Below are positions 26,121 to 34,114 of a stretch of 64,000 bases of DNA, in pieces. Source of the stretch: Sporosarcina ureae. GTDB lineage: Bacteria > Bacillota > Bacilli > Bacillales_A > Planococcaceae. The translations under genes and the position numbers were made by a program. How positions within the stretch are numbered: the stretch's first letter is position 1; each line of letters begins with the position of its first letter. Location of the stretch: NCBI RefSeq assembly GCF_029267015.1, contig NZ_JARIEA010000059.1:1-64000 (forward strand). Reading direction: 5' to 3'. The notes under the pieces were generated by a model. It saw only the letters and a list, made by a program, of their open reading frames with translations, ran no database searches and was not told where the DNA came from.

Positions 26121-26690
26121 TCACTTGTGCGAATCTATAATTTCCACGGCAAGTGACTCCATTGTCATTTGCCGTGACATACTCGTATCACGCATTTTTT
26201 TAAATGCTTGCTGCTCGGTTAATTGTTCCATATTCATCAGAATACCTTTTGCCTTCTCCACGACTTTTCGCTTTTCCACTTCTTGCTTAGCCTGTTGAAC
26301 ATCTTTTTTTAGTCGCTTGGCTTTACTTGATTGGTGAAGAGCTACTTCAATGGCAGGTATTAAATTAGATTCCGATATAGGTTTGACCAAATATCCCACT
26401 ATATTATCTTGTTGCGCTTTTTCTACGAATTCCTTTTGGCTATACGCGGTTATAATGAGGATGGGTATATCTAGCTGTTCTCCAATGATCCGGCTTGATT
26501 TCAGGCCATTCATCTTTGGCATTTTGATATCCATCAAAATCAAATCTGGTTTATGCAAGAAGGCCAACTCAATCGCTCTGTCCCCGTCGCCCGCTTCCCC
26601 AACTACTTCATAGCCATGGTCCTGCAAGGTCATTTTTAGGTCCATGCGAATGATCGATTCATCTTCGGCTATCAAGATTCGTTTACTCAT
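26121..26690 (-). CDS. eutV: Response regulator EutV with ANTAR RNA-binding domain
   Basis: A 189-aa antiterminator. An N-terminal receiver domain has the acidic pair in AEDESIIR, the phospho-acceptor Asp in LILMDIKMP and the Lys in YLVKP. A coiled coil of Lys/Glu-rich residues (about 125-150) and a C-terminal ANTAR domain (EKAKGILMNMEQLTEQQAFKK) follow. Phosphorylated EutV dimers bind dual hexaloop hairpins to prevent termination. Its ATG at 26690 overlaps the eutW stop by 8 nt and follows GGAGG. The terminator directly after it is a likely target. Confidence 0.95.
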   Translation of the reverse strand: MSKRILIAEDESIIRMDLKMTLQDHGYEVVGEAGDGDRAIELAFLHKPDLILMDIKMPKMNGLKSSRIIGEQLDIPILIITAYSQKEFVEKAQQDNIVGYLVKPISESNLIPAIEVALHQSSKAKRLKKDVQQAKQEVEKRKVVEKAKGILMNMEQLTEQQAFKKMRDTSMSRQMTMESLAVEIIDSHK

Positions 26691-28113
26691 CAAAAATTTC
26701 CACCTCCGCACCCACTGGAAAGTTGACTACTGCATGAGTCCCGATTTCCCTGGGCACATATAGAAACTCACCATTCAAGTCATTGGTCACCAAATTGTGG
26801 ATGATTTCCGTACCAAGTGATGTTTGTGGATTCTTCATTCCAACGCCGTTGTCGGATACATGAAGTTCTACAAAGTCTTGATCTACAGTAAATTCCACAT
26901 CAATAATTCCCTCTTCTTTGCCTTGAAATGCGTGTTTTAAAGAGTTTTGAATCAGCTCATTTATGATTAGCGCAATTGAAACCGCTTTCTTAGAGGTTGT
27001 TACTATTTTATTGCCATTTGGCTCAATAATCAAGTCTACTTTCAAATTATATTCATTTAACACCATAGTCGAGCATATTTTTCTCGTCAAATTTATGATA
27101 TTTACATCATCATCGTCCGCATGTTCCTTTGTAAGAATAATTTCATAAACCGACGAAATACTATATATTCGATTAAGGGTTTCTTCAAAAGTAGAGCGAC
27201 TTTCCGCAGGCATTCCACTACGCATTTGTAGTCTTATAAGGCTTGCCACTGTTTGTAAATTATTTTTCACACGATGATGTATTTCTTTGATGACGACCGA
27301 TTTCATCATTAATTCTTTTTCTTTTGTGCGAAGTTCGGTAATGTCTTGAACAATTAATAACGTCTCCTGAGATTTATTTTTTTCACGCATTCTTATCTTT
27401 TTCACTATTAAGTTTTTGCGCTCAATGGTTAGTTCGAAAACGAACACATCATCTTCTTGTGTATAAACTGTTTGTAAAAAAGGTAACAATTCCAATAAAT
27501 CACGATTTAGTACATCATCTTGCTTACTCATTTCCGTAATAAGTTTTAAGCCTGAAGGATTTGCATAGACTAATCGATTACTTTCGTCTGTCAAAATAAG
27601 CATTTCCATTAATAAATCTGAAACAACGCCAAGTCCTGAATTGGTCATCTGGTCCTCCGCTGTTTCTGTTATGACCGAAAATCTCTTTGCATTATCTGTT
27701 GAAGTGGATGACGCTACCTGCTTCTCTGATATCAGTACGCCAATCACTTGATGATTTGTATTCTTAATGGGCACTACGGTCTGATCCACTACGATACCTT
27801 CTTGTGTCATAGCTTGTCGTATGATGGATTTCTTTCCATTGCGATAGGAATAAAACACACCCGGTTCAAAAGATTCAAAGACGATCTTTCCAACAACTGA
27901 GTTATTATATAGCGGTGTACTACCAACTGGAAAGGCTTCCGCTACAACAATCGCCTGATTACTTGGTTTTAATTTGCAATCGATAAACATATAGGAGTCG
28001 GACAAATCGGCATACGTCTGCAGGCTAAACGCCATTTCCTCTAAAATTTTCACATCTTGATCTGTCAGTTCAGTATGCTGTTTACAAAGTTTTTCTACTG
28101 TTGATTTTACCAA
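26683..28113 (-). CDS. eutW: Ethanolamine-sensing histidine kinase EutW
   Basis: A 476-aa soluble kinase with no membrane helix. The N-terminal sensor (about 1-140) resembles the PdtaS/EutW type, a PAS-like domain follows (about 170-260), then the HisKA_2 phospho-acceptor (KEIHHRVKNNLQTVASL) and an ATPase domain with NELIQNSLKHAF, DNGVGMKN and the G-loop. The start is TTG at 28113, AAAGG 10 nt upstream, giving the length seen in other EutW; upstream codons lie within the promoter. Transcribed from the sigma-A promoter at 28166-28194 and coupled to eutV. Confidence 0.93.
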   Translation of the reverse strand: MVKSTVEKLCKQHTELTDQDVKILEEMAFSLQTYADLSDSYMFIDCKLKPSNQAIVVAEAFPVGSTPLYNNSVVGKIVFESFEPGVFYSYRNGKKSIIRQAMTQEGIVVDQTVVPIKNTNHQVIGVLISEKQVASSTSTDNAKRFSVITETAEDQMTNSGLGVVSDLLMEMLILTDESNRLVYANPSGLKLITEMSKQDDVLNRDLLELLPFLQTVYTQEDDVFVFELTIERKNLIVKKIRMREKNKSQETLLIVQDITELRTKEKELMMKSVVIKEIHHRVKNNLQTVASLIRLQMRSGMPAESRSTFEETLNRIYSISSVYEIILTKEHADDDDVNIINLTRKICSTMVLNEYNLKVDLIIEPNGNKIVTTSKKAVSIALIINELIQNSLKHAFQGKEEGIIDVEFTVDQDFVELHVSDNGVGMKNPQTSLGTEIIHNLVTNDLNGEFLYVPREIGTHAVVNFPVGAEVEIFDE

Positions 28114-28165
28114 TACACCACGACCTTTAATGAGAAGAATACCGCTTCCCCTATTGTGTAAAATT

Positions 28166-28194
28166 AGTATAAGACGGTTAATGAGAGAGGTCAA
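28166..28194 (-). promoter_or_regulatory. Sigma-A promoter of eutWV
   Basis: On the minus strand TTGACC, a 17-nt spacer, then TATACT. Transcription would begin about 45 nt before the TTG start of eutW. The match is five of six at each hexamer. Confidence 0.8.
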
Positions 28195-28219
28195 TCTGCA
28201 GATTCAATATTACTAAATA

Positions 28220-29164
28220 CTATTGCAGAAAACTTTTCACTTTCATTTTATATGCTTCCTGATCCATCACAAACGCTTCTCCGTGATTTGCGTTATCCAC
28301 TAAAAATAATGCCGTATCACTCTTTGTCTCTTCATAAAGTTCTTTTGCCATTTCTGTTGGCACGAATGTATCTGCCTTGCCATGAATATACAGGATCGGT
28401 ACAGTCGCGCGTTTAACCGCACTCAACGCATCTGCTTCTTTAAGTGAATACCCCGCCCTAGCATTCGTCAACAAACTCATATTGTCGAGTAACGGAAATG
28501 CCGGCAAATGAAACATTCTGTCCAGTTGATAGGCAAACAATTGATAAACGGATTGATACGGACTATCTGCAATGATGGCTTTCACTTGTTCAGGAAGTAG
28601 CTCACCACTCGCCATCAAAACTGTAGCAGCACCCATCGATAAACCGTGATAGATCACTTCCGTATCCGCCCCCAGCTTTTCGCCGAGCAACTTTGTCCAA
28701 TCAATGAGATCTAAACGATCTGGCCAACCAAAACCGTAATAGTCACCACCGCTTTTTCCATGTCCTCTAGCATTTGGCATGAAAATATTATAGCCAAGCT
28801 CCTCATAATAAAATTGACCATATAACCCCATCTGTTTTGCGTTCCCTAAATAACCATGTGTTAAAATCACCAATTTGTCAGTCGGTTTTTGTGCCGGCAA
28901 GAAATAACCCATCAAGTCCAGATCATCTTTTGATGTCATATGAATTTCTTCAAATTCCTGTTGATCTACCCAGTCAAGCCAATCTCCATTTAAAAAAACT
29001 TCCATTGTCTCAGCAGATACTTTCAAATCCGCATTGCCTGTTAGAAAGTCTTTCGGTCCACGCTTGATAGCTAAGTCGTAGAAGAAAAAGCTTCCTGCTA
29101 TCTGAAATACGATAATGATAGTGACTAGTAAAAAGACAACCTTTTTCCATCTTATTTTTCTCAT
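28220..29164 (-). CDS. Alpha/beta hydrolase with N-terminal membrane anchor
   Basis: A 314-aa serine hydrolase resembling B. subtilis YqkD. One membrane helix (about residues 8-30) is followed by an alpha/beta hydrolase fold: oxyanion region LTHGYLGN, nucleophile elbow HGLSMGAAT (Ser), acid in HGKADTFVP (Asp) and the catalytic His in NANHGEAF. Extracytoplasmic or membrane-tethered; substrate unknown. ATG at 29164 follows GAGGA; an upstream reading to 29221 lacks a signal. It abuts the eut promoter region but points the same way from its own promoter. Confidence 0.85.
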   Translation of the reverse strand: MRKIRWKKVVFLLVTIIIVFQIAGSFFFYDLAIKRGPKDFLTGNADLKVSAETMEVFLNGDWLDWVDQQEFEEIHMTSKDDLDLMGYFLPAQKPTDKLVILTHGYLGNAKQMGLYGQFYYEELGYNIFMPNARGHGKSGGDYYGFGWPDRLDLIDWTKLLGEKLGADTEVIYHGLSMGAATVLMASGELLPEQVKAIIADSPYQSVYQLFAYQLDRMFHLPAFPLLDNMSLLTNARAGYSLKEADALSAVKRATVPILYIHGKADTFVPTEMAKELYEETKSDTALFLVDNANHGEAFVMDQEAYKMKVKSFLQ

Positions 29165-29247
29165 CTCAATGTCCTCGTTCTCTTTGTCTAAGCATTTTCT
29201 CTTATTGTACAGTGAAAGCAAGTATTACGTTATGACGATTTCATGAG

Positions 29248-29281
29248 AAAAACCCCAGTAGTTGGATAACAACTACTGGGG
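29248..29281 (-). terminator. Terminator after the YfhE-like gene
   Basis: CCCCAGTAGTTG and CAACTACTGGGG form a perfect 12-bp stem. On the minus strand the stem is followed by TTTTT. Confidence 0.88.
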
Positions 29282-29306
29282 CACGTCTGTTTCACTACTT
29301 TTCCTT

Positions 29307-29441
29307 TTACTTCTTTTTGTTATCTTGCTCGGTAGCCTTATCTGCTCGCTTGTAATCTTTTGCATATAATACTTCCTGCGCGGATGAAAGGCCATTATTC
29401 TTTTCTGTTAGTGTTTTGTGTGGCGGTTTGTTTTCACTCAA
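29307..29441 (-). CDS. YfhE-like small protein, 44 aa
   Basis: A 44-codon gene starting at TTG 29441 with GAAAGGAG about 10 nt upstream, ending TAA at 29307. The peptide contains GLSSAQEVLYAKDYKRADKA, which matches my recollection of the YfhE motif in Bacillus (LSSAQEV followed by K/R-ADKA). It is hydrophilic and Lys-rich; the function is unknown. It has its own strong terminator and lies in the divergent gap between the hydrolase and OsmC genes. Confidence 0.75.
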   Translation of the reverse strand: MSENKPPHKTLTEKNNGLSSAQEVLYAKDYKRADKATEQDNKKK

Positions 29442-29570
29442 GCCTCAACACTCCTTTCCTTCTATCTTTCAGTGTTCCACGAAAAGATGAAATTAAACAC
29501 GTTAATCAGTTATCCTTCTTTGGTTTTCTTCTTAAAACCACGTATACTAACTGCATAAGGAGCTGATCAC

Positions 29571-29960
29571 ATGAAATTCCATATGACAGAACATGGTTTT
29601 GACACCGAAACCGAATTTGGCACTCTACACATTTCGTCTAATGAAGAAAAAGGGTTTCGTCCATACCAGCTGATGGTCGCTTCGATTGCAGCTTGTGGTG
29701 GTGGTGTTATGAGAAAAGTTCTAGATAAAATGCGTGTCCCCGCAGATGATATTACCGTGGAAGTGAAAGAAGTTGTACGTTCACAAGATGATGCAAGTCG
29801 TCTCTTGAAGATTCATCTTCATTTCACAGTCATCGGATCGACTATCTCAGAAGAGAAAATGCCTCGGATCATGGAACTCACAGAGAAGAATTGTTCCATG
29901 TTACAATCTGTTATCGGTTGTATTGAAGTGGTGAAAACGTACGAGATTGTCGCTAAATAA
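29571..29960 (+). CDS. OsmC family protein
   Basis: A 129-aa OsmC-like protein of the peroxiredoxin-related fold. The two redox cysteines are in ASIAACGGGVMRK (Cys about 42) and TEKNCSMLQS (Cys about 107). Members reduce organic hydroperoxides; this short form is nearer the YhfA/YrrA-like group, whose substrate is less certain. AAGGAG precedes the ATG. It stands alone, with a hairpin terminator at 29969-30003. Confidence 0.88.
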   Translation: MKFHMTEHGFDTETEFGTLHISSNEEKGFRPYQLMVASIAACGGGVMRKVLDKMRVPADDITVEVKEVVRSQDDASRLLKIHLHFTVIGSTISEEKMPRIMELTEKNCSMLQSVIGCIEVVKTYEIVAK

Positions 29961-29968
29961 TCTCCAAT

Positions 29969-30003
29969 GAAACGGCAAGAGAGTTCTCTCTTTTGTCGGT
30001 TTC
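29969..30003 (+). terminator. Hairpin terminator after the osmC-like gene
   Basis: GAAAC-GGC...GTC-GGTTTC outer pairing with a perfect AAGAGAG/CTCTCTT inner stem. The T tract is weak. Confidence 0.5.
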
Positions 30004-30078
30004 GATGTTTAAAGGACCTTATTTTTCCATCGAAATTCCTGTATAATGAATAGAATATCTAAAAGGAGGTCTACCTTT

Positions 30079-31434
30079 ATGAAGAATAAATTAGTTGGGT
30101 TGTTAGCAGTTTTATTAGTCTTTGCAGCAACACCATTTCAAGCGCAGGCTGCCACACAGTTCTCTGACGTAGATAAGCATTGGGCAAAAACAGAAATTAT
30201 GTATCTGGCTGACCGTAATATTATAGGGGGTTTCCCAGATGGCACGTTTAAGCCAAATGACCCTATTACACGGGCGCAGGCATCTTCCATGCTTATTAAA
30301 GCATTGAAAATTCCTTTGGTGAAAAATCCCACAGTTCAGTTTAAGGACGTCTCGAAAAAGTCCGCATACTATCAGATCCTTGCAACAGTAAGCGAAAAAG
30401 GAATTATGAAAGGCGACAATGGTTTCATGCGTCCTGGTGAAGATACTTCACGTGCGCACATGGCTGCGATTATTCGACGTTCATTTAAAATACCCACAGA
30501 CAACCAAGCAACATTTGTTGACGTTTCGCCAACGCATTGGTCATTCCCTGATATTAATGGGATTGCGAAAAAAGGAATTACGGGCGGTTCTGAAGGTAAA
30601 TACATGCCTGCAGACTCGGTTACAAGATCCCAATTTGCTGCATTTTTAGTACGTGCTTTGGATGACTCGATGAAACTCAAAGACTATCATTCATATGTCA
30701 GTGTAAAAGGAAAGACGGTTGAACAGAATGGCTTCTTATATACAATTGCCAAAGACAAGGAGTCTACGAAGTTATTTAAAGAAAACAAAAAGGCAGGAAC
30801 ACGTTCAGCCATTTTGGATAGTGCGAAAATGCCAGATAACGGTATAAATCGTGAGCTATTAATGTCCGGTTACCAGATGGTTCTATACAATGATGAAATC
30901 TTCATTCCCTATTGGAACCTAATCAATGCAAGTAGTAAAATGCCCGCTGGTTACAATGTAATAAAATTAAACGTGAATGACTGGAGCTACACAATTGGTA
31001 GTATTCCACTTGACCAGAAGTTTCGTAACATGTTCATCTTGAATGACCGTATCTATTATACTCTTGAAAAGAACAAGGATCGTGTTTTTGATTCCAAGTT
31101 CGACCCTACTAAGCCAATGGATGATCCATTGACATTGTATTCGGTCACTATGGACGGCAAAAACAAAAAAACGTTGTTGAACTTCGATGCTCGTGTGATT
31201 TTCGATGAAGTAGAGGCTAATTCGAAAAGTAATCAAGTGAGCCAAAACAATAAATCAGTAGCGTATGATTTATCTACTATGTATTATTTCAACAAAACAG
31301 GTGTTTATAAATATAATTTGTTGGATAAGAAGACTAGTAAAGTTTCAAATGTACTAGCAAAAGACATGGAAGTTACGTCTACGCAGCTAGTTGTGACGGA
31401 TCAGGCAGGTAAGAAACATAATTTGAAGAAATAA
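30079..31434 (+). CDS. Secreted S-layer homology (SLH) domain protein
   Basis: A 451-aa exported protein. A signal peptide ends near AQAA (residue 25). Three SLH repeats follow, at about 27-75 (FSDVDKHWAKTEIMYLADRNIIGG), 85-135 and 150-195 (FVDVSPTHWSFPDINGIAKKGITGG), which bind pyruvylated cell-wall polymer. The roughly 250-residue C-terminal part, with repeats of the type NGFLYTIAKDKE and NDRIYYTLEKN, resembles a DUF5050-like beta-propeller. It is cell-wall attached; the ligand is unknown. AAAAGGAGG precedes the ATG. Confidence 0.9.
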   Translation: MKNKLVGLLAVLLVFAATPFQAQAATQFSDVDKHWAKTEIMYLADRNIIGGFPDGTFKPNDPITRAQASSMLIKALKIPLVKNPTVQFKDVSKKSAYYQILATVSEKGIMKGDNGFMRPGEDTSRAHMAAIIRRSFKIPTDNQATFVDVSPTHWSFPDINGIAKKGITGGSEGKYMPADSVTRSQFAAFLVRALDDSMKLKDYHSYVSVKGKTVEQNGFLYTIAKDKESTKLFKENKKAGTRSAILDSAKMPDNGINRELLMSGYQMVLYNDEIFIPYWNLINASSKMPAGYNVIKLNVNDWSYTIGSIPLDQKFRNMFILNDRIYYTLEKNKDRVFDSKFDPTKPMDDPLTLYSVTMDGKNKKTLLNFDARVIFDEVEANSKSNQVSQNNKSVAYDLSTMYYFNKTGVYKYNLLDKKTSKVSNVLAKDMEVTSTQLVVTDQAGKKHNLKK

Positions 31435-31437
31435 GTA

Positions 31438-31473
31438 AAAGCGGTACATCTCTATTTAGAGGTGTGCCGCTTT
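31438..31473 (+). terminator. Terminator after the SLH gene
   Basis: AAAGCGG-ACA-CTCT pairs with GAG-TGT-CCGCTTT around ATTTA. Confidence 0.7.
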
Positions 31474-31503
31474 AAGATTATAGAGATAGTAATCAGTAAA
31501 GTG

Positions 31504-31532
31504 GACATGCCGAGTTAGGCATGTCGTTTTTT
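31504..31532 (+). terminator. Plus-strand terminator overlapping the end of the 127-aa membrane gene
   Basis: GACATGCC and GGCATGTC form a perfect 8-bp stem followed by six T on the plus strand. The stop of the minus-strand 127-aa gene lies inside the stem. Confidence 0.75.
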
Positions 31533-31898
31533 CTCTCGAATGATTATGGGCTTAGTTATCATCCTTACTAGCACTTGGCCGATGAAAAACGGAATAGCCG
31601 TTAGAAGTATAACGACATCCCGGCCAAATGGTTTGAACCATCCACCGTCTTCCGTGATGAAATTCATAGCTAACACGAGCGAAATTGCGGCTGTAATGAT
31701 ATTAATTAAGAATACGTAACGGATTTTCACTGTACTTGATAATATACCAGTTATAATAATGAATACGATACAAGCCAGGAGTAGATAAGAGGCGTCTTCG
31801 CGCTTTATATACTGACCATATTCATAAAAATGAAATAAGAATGGTGCAGGTATTAAACTCGTAATAAACCACAGAGTCTTTATGTGTCGCTTGTTCAT
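31515..31898 (-). CDS. Small membrane protein, four helices (unrecognised)
   Basis: A 127-aa protein with four predicted membrane helices (about 9-25, 37-55, 62-82 and 93-112) and a basic C-terminus (REKKRHA). AGGGGGA precedes the ATG. It is the last gene of a minus-strand group headed by an XRE regulator and a PstS-like protein; a role with that binding protein is an inference from position only. No family recognised. Confidence 0.7.
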   Translation of the reverse strand: MNKRHIKTLWFITSLIPAPFLFHFYEYGQYIKREDASYLLLACIVFIIITGILSSTVKIRYVFLINIITAAISLVLAMNFITEDGGWFKPFGRDVVILLTAIPFFIGQVLVRMITKPIIIREKKRHA

Positions 31899-31948
31899 AA
31901 AAACATTCCCCCTTAGCCCTACTAAAAAAGTGCTTCATACCTTCACTA

Positions 31949-32272
31949 TTAAAAGCCCGACATACCTGCCGAGATTACAAATGTAGTCCACAAAAACCCA
32001 AGTCCAATTGCTAAAATTGCAAGTGCTCTTAGTGAAATAAGTAAAGTAGTAAGTAATGTTTTTTCTTCAGATCCTTTTATTTTTAATGTTTGAAGAATGA
32101 ACGCAGTACCAGCGATTCCTACTGCAAAAGTAATTGCAACCCCTACCCAATACCAAGTTAATCCCCCACTCCAGTAAGCCATCTTTTGAAATAAAATACT
32201 CATTAAAAATACACCCGAAGCGCATACAAACGCGAGCATCGTATACAGTAGTTGTTTCTTTTCTCCCTGCAT
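31949..32272 (-). CDS. Small membrane protein, three helices (unrecognised)
   Basis: A 107-aa protein with three predicted helices (about 8-28, 36-60 and 78-102). ATG at 32272 has AAAGGGG 9 nt upstream; the preceding GTG codon is less well placed. It follows the PstS-like gene by 42 nt and precedes the 127-aa membrane gene, in the same orientation. No family recognised. Confidence 0.7.
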   Translation of the reverse strand: MQGEKKQLLYTMLAFVCASGVFLMSILFQKMAYWSGGLTWYWVGVAITFAVGIAGTAFILQTLKIKGSEEKTLLTTLLISLRALAILAIGLGFLWTTFVISAGMSGF

Positions 32273-32314
32273 CACACTTATCCCCTTTCGATTCTATAGA
32301 TGATCATACACGTT

Positions 32315-33472
32315 CTACGGTTTTTTCACCGGTACATATCCAACTTTCTCAACTAGCTCTTGCCCTTGAGATGACAGCATCCATTCAATAAATTTCTCTA
32401 CATTCGGATTTTCCGTACCAGCCGTCACGACATAAAATTCAGATGAAATTGGATACTCTTCATTGCGTATGGTCTCTTTGTTTGGTTCGATCCCATTGAT
32501 TGCGAGCAATTTAATTTCATCATTCCCTACCATTTCTGTTGAGTAATAGCGGAACGTATAGCCAATGGCATTTTTATAGTTGCGATACTTCGATACTTCA
32601 GAAATTATCCCCCCCATTCCTTCAGGTACATTTTCTTCTGGGGCATCCATAATCGGAATATCCCCCATCAATCTTTCCAAAGCCGTTTGACTACCACTGT
32701 CTTCCGGTCGCTGGAATGCGCGAATCGGTTCGTTATTACCACCCACCTCTTTCCAATTCGTTATTGAACCCGCATAGATATCTTGAATCTGCTTTAATTC
32801 TAAACTAGTAACAGGATTCTTTTGATTAACGAAGAAGACAAATGCTTCCCGACCAACCGGCGTTAATTTCAACTCAAGTCCCTTTTGTTTAGCTGTTTTC
32901 AATTGTGCATCGGAAGGTCCAGCCGCGATAATCATATCCACTTTTCCTTTGAACAAATTATCATAAGCAACTGGCGTAGTATTGACCATCACTTCGCTAT
33001 CGTACGGATTATATTCTTTTTCTGGATAGACAGCATGAACGAATGCAGCATACAAAGGATATAATGCAGTTGCCCCGTCAATACGCGGCAGATTGTCTTC
33101 TAACGTTAATGTAGCCGCTTCATCTAATGACACTAGCTTTGATTCTCGTCCCATAGAAAATGGCTCGTAGTAAAATACATCTACTTCTGCACCCACAGTC
33201 GAGATACTTTCTTTATACAGATGCATCATGGGCCATACCGCAGCTCCCAACACGAATATACTTGCAATAATGCCGAACCACTTCTTCCGTTTTTTCGTAT
33301 GGAAGTAATGAAATATCATCATGACAATCCAAATGTATAGAACTACCACGCTGATCACGACTAACGGAATATAATGAACCAACCCCATAAATAGTAAATA
33401 TAATAAACCTACGCCTGTGAAAAATAGGATCCCGATCAATAGTAGTATCGAAAATGCCATAGGTGCAATCAT
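32315..33472 (-). CDS. Membrane-anchored PstS-like substrate-binding protein
   Basis: A 385-aa protein. Three N-terminal membrane helices (about 4-24, 28-52 and 64-84) are joined to an extracytoplasmic type II binding domain (about 95-380) of the phosphate-binding PstS family: LPRIDGATALYPLYAAFV, DMIIAAGPSDAQLKTA, FFVNQKNPVTSLELKQIQDIY, NEPIRAFQRPEDSGSQTALE. Normal PstS is a lipoprotein; here the anchor is three helices and no PstABC genes follow. It may sense rather than transport phosphate or another oxyanion. ATG at 33472 follows AAAGGAGGG. Confidence 0.82.
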   Translation of the reverse strand: MIAPMAFSILLLIGILFFTGVGLLYLLFMGLVHYIPLVVISVVVLYIWIVMMIFHYFHTKKRKKWFGIIASIFVLGAAVWPMMHLYKESISTVGAEVDVFYYEPFSMGRESKLVSLDEAATLTLEDNLPRIDGATALYPLYAAFVHAVYPEKEYNPYDSEVMVNTTPVAYDNLFKGKVDMIIAAGPSDAQLKTAKQKGLELKLTPVGREAFVFFVNQKNPVTSLELKQIQDIYAGSITNWKEVGGNNEPIRAFQRPEDSGSQTALERLMGDIPIMDAPEENVPEGMGGIISEVSKYRNYKNAIGYTFRYYSTEMVGNDEIKLLAINGIEPNKETIRNEEYPISSEFYVVTAGTENPNVEKFIEWMLSSQGQELVEKVGYVPVKKP

Positions 33473-33488
33473 AGCTAATCCCTCCTTT

Positions 33489-33941
33489 TTATTTCCCACT
33501 TAATTCATCCAAACGATGCCACGCCTCATCCTCATCAAAGGAACTATACCAACGATAATGTTCTTCATCCAAGATACGGAAATGCTGACTGATCAAGTTT
33601 TGCTGTAAACGGAAACGGCCTCTCGTTTCCAACTCACGCCACCATACTTTCCCACCCATTGACTGGTCCATTCGGCGGTCAATACCGTTATGCGCAATCG
33701 TTTCAAGTACTTCCAACGGGTCTCCACCAACTACGGCCTGCAGTACATCACTTTCTCGAAACAATGCACAAACAGCTACCACTGCAGTCCAACTGGCAGC
33801 TACCCTGCCCTTTTCAATTTGAATTAACGTCTTTTTTGAAATTCCTAATACATCAGCCATTTTTTGTTGGGAGTATTCCCTCTCCAATCGGACTACGCGT
33901 AGCTTTAACGAAATCAATTCTATTAATTGTTGTTGATTCAC
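33489..33941 (-). CDS. XRE-family transcriptional regulator
   Basis: A 150-aa protein with an N-terminal XRE helix-turn-helix (about residues 8-65: LRVVRLEREYSQQKMADVLGISKKTLIQIEKGR). The C-terminal region is aromatic- and charge-rich (WWRELETRGRFRLQQNLISQHFRILD), probably sensing or dimerising. It heads the unit XRE / PstS-like / two small membrane genes. A perfect 20-nt palindrome 31 nt upstream of its start is a likely autoregulatory operator. Confidence 0.85.
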   Translation of the reverse strand: MNQQQLIELISLKLRVVRLEREYSQQKMADVLGISKKTLIQIEKGRVAASWTAVVAVCALFRESDVLQAVVGGDPLEVLETIAHNGIDRRMDQSMGGKVWWRELETRGRFRLQQNLISQHFRILDEEHYRWYSSFDEDEAWHRLDELSGK

Positions 33942-33972
33942 ATGATCACCCCGTAGTTACATTTAATATCTA

Positions 33973-33992
33973 TTGGTGTAATATTACACCAA
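33973..33992. promoter_or_regulatory. Perfect 20-nt palindrome, probable operator of the XRE gene
   Basis: TTGGTGTAATATTACACCAA is a perfect palindrome 31 nt before the XRE start and about 120 nt before the divergent NSS transporter. The symmetry suits a dimeric XRE repressor. Confidence 0.6.
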
Positions 33993-34114
33993 CTATACTA
34001 TAAAGGCAAATGAATTTTCCAAACTATCTGTTAACCCGCTAACTATCGATTCTTTCTTAAAATTATGATAAGATTTATTGACTTTGTGATTTAGTATAAG
34101 AAACGAGGACTTCT

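Noticed and set aside
26114-26160. P1 hairpin of the EutV dual site (ATTCG-CACAAG-TGAAT)
   Set aside because: The stem is possible with a G-T pair, but the loop has C at position 1 and A at position 4, not the required A and G, so it is not claimed.
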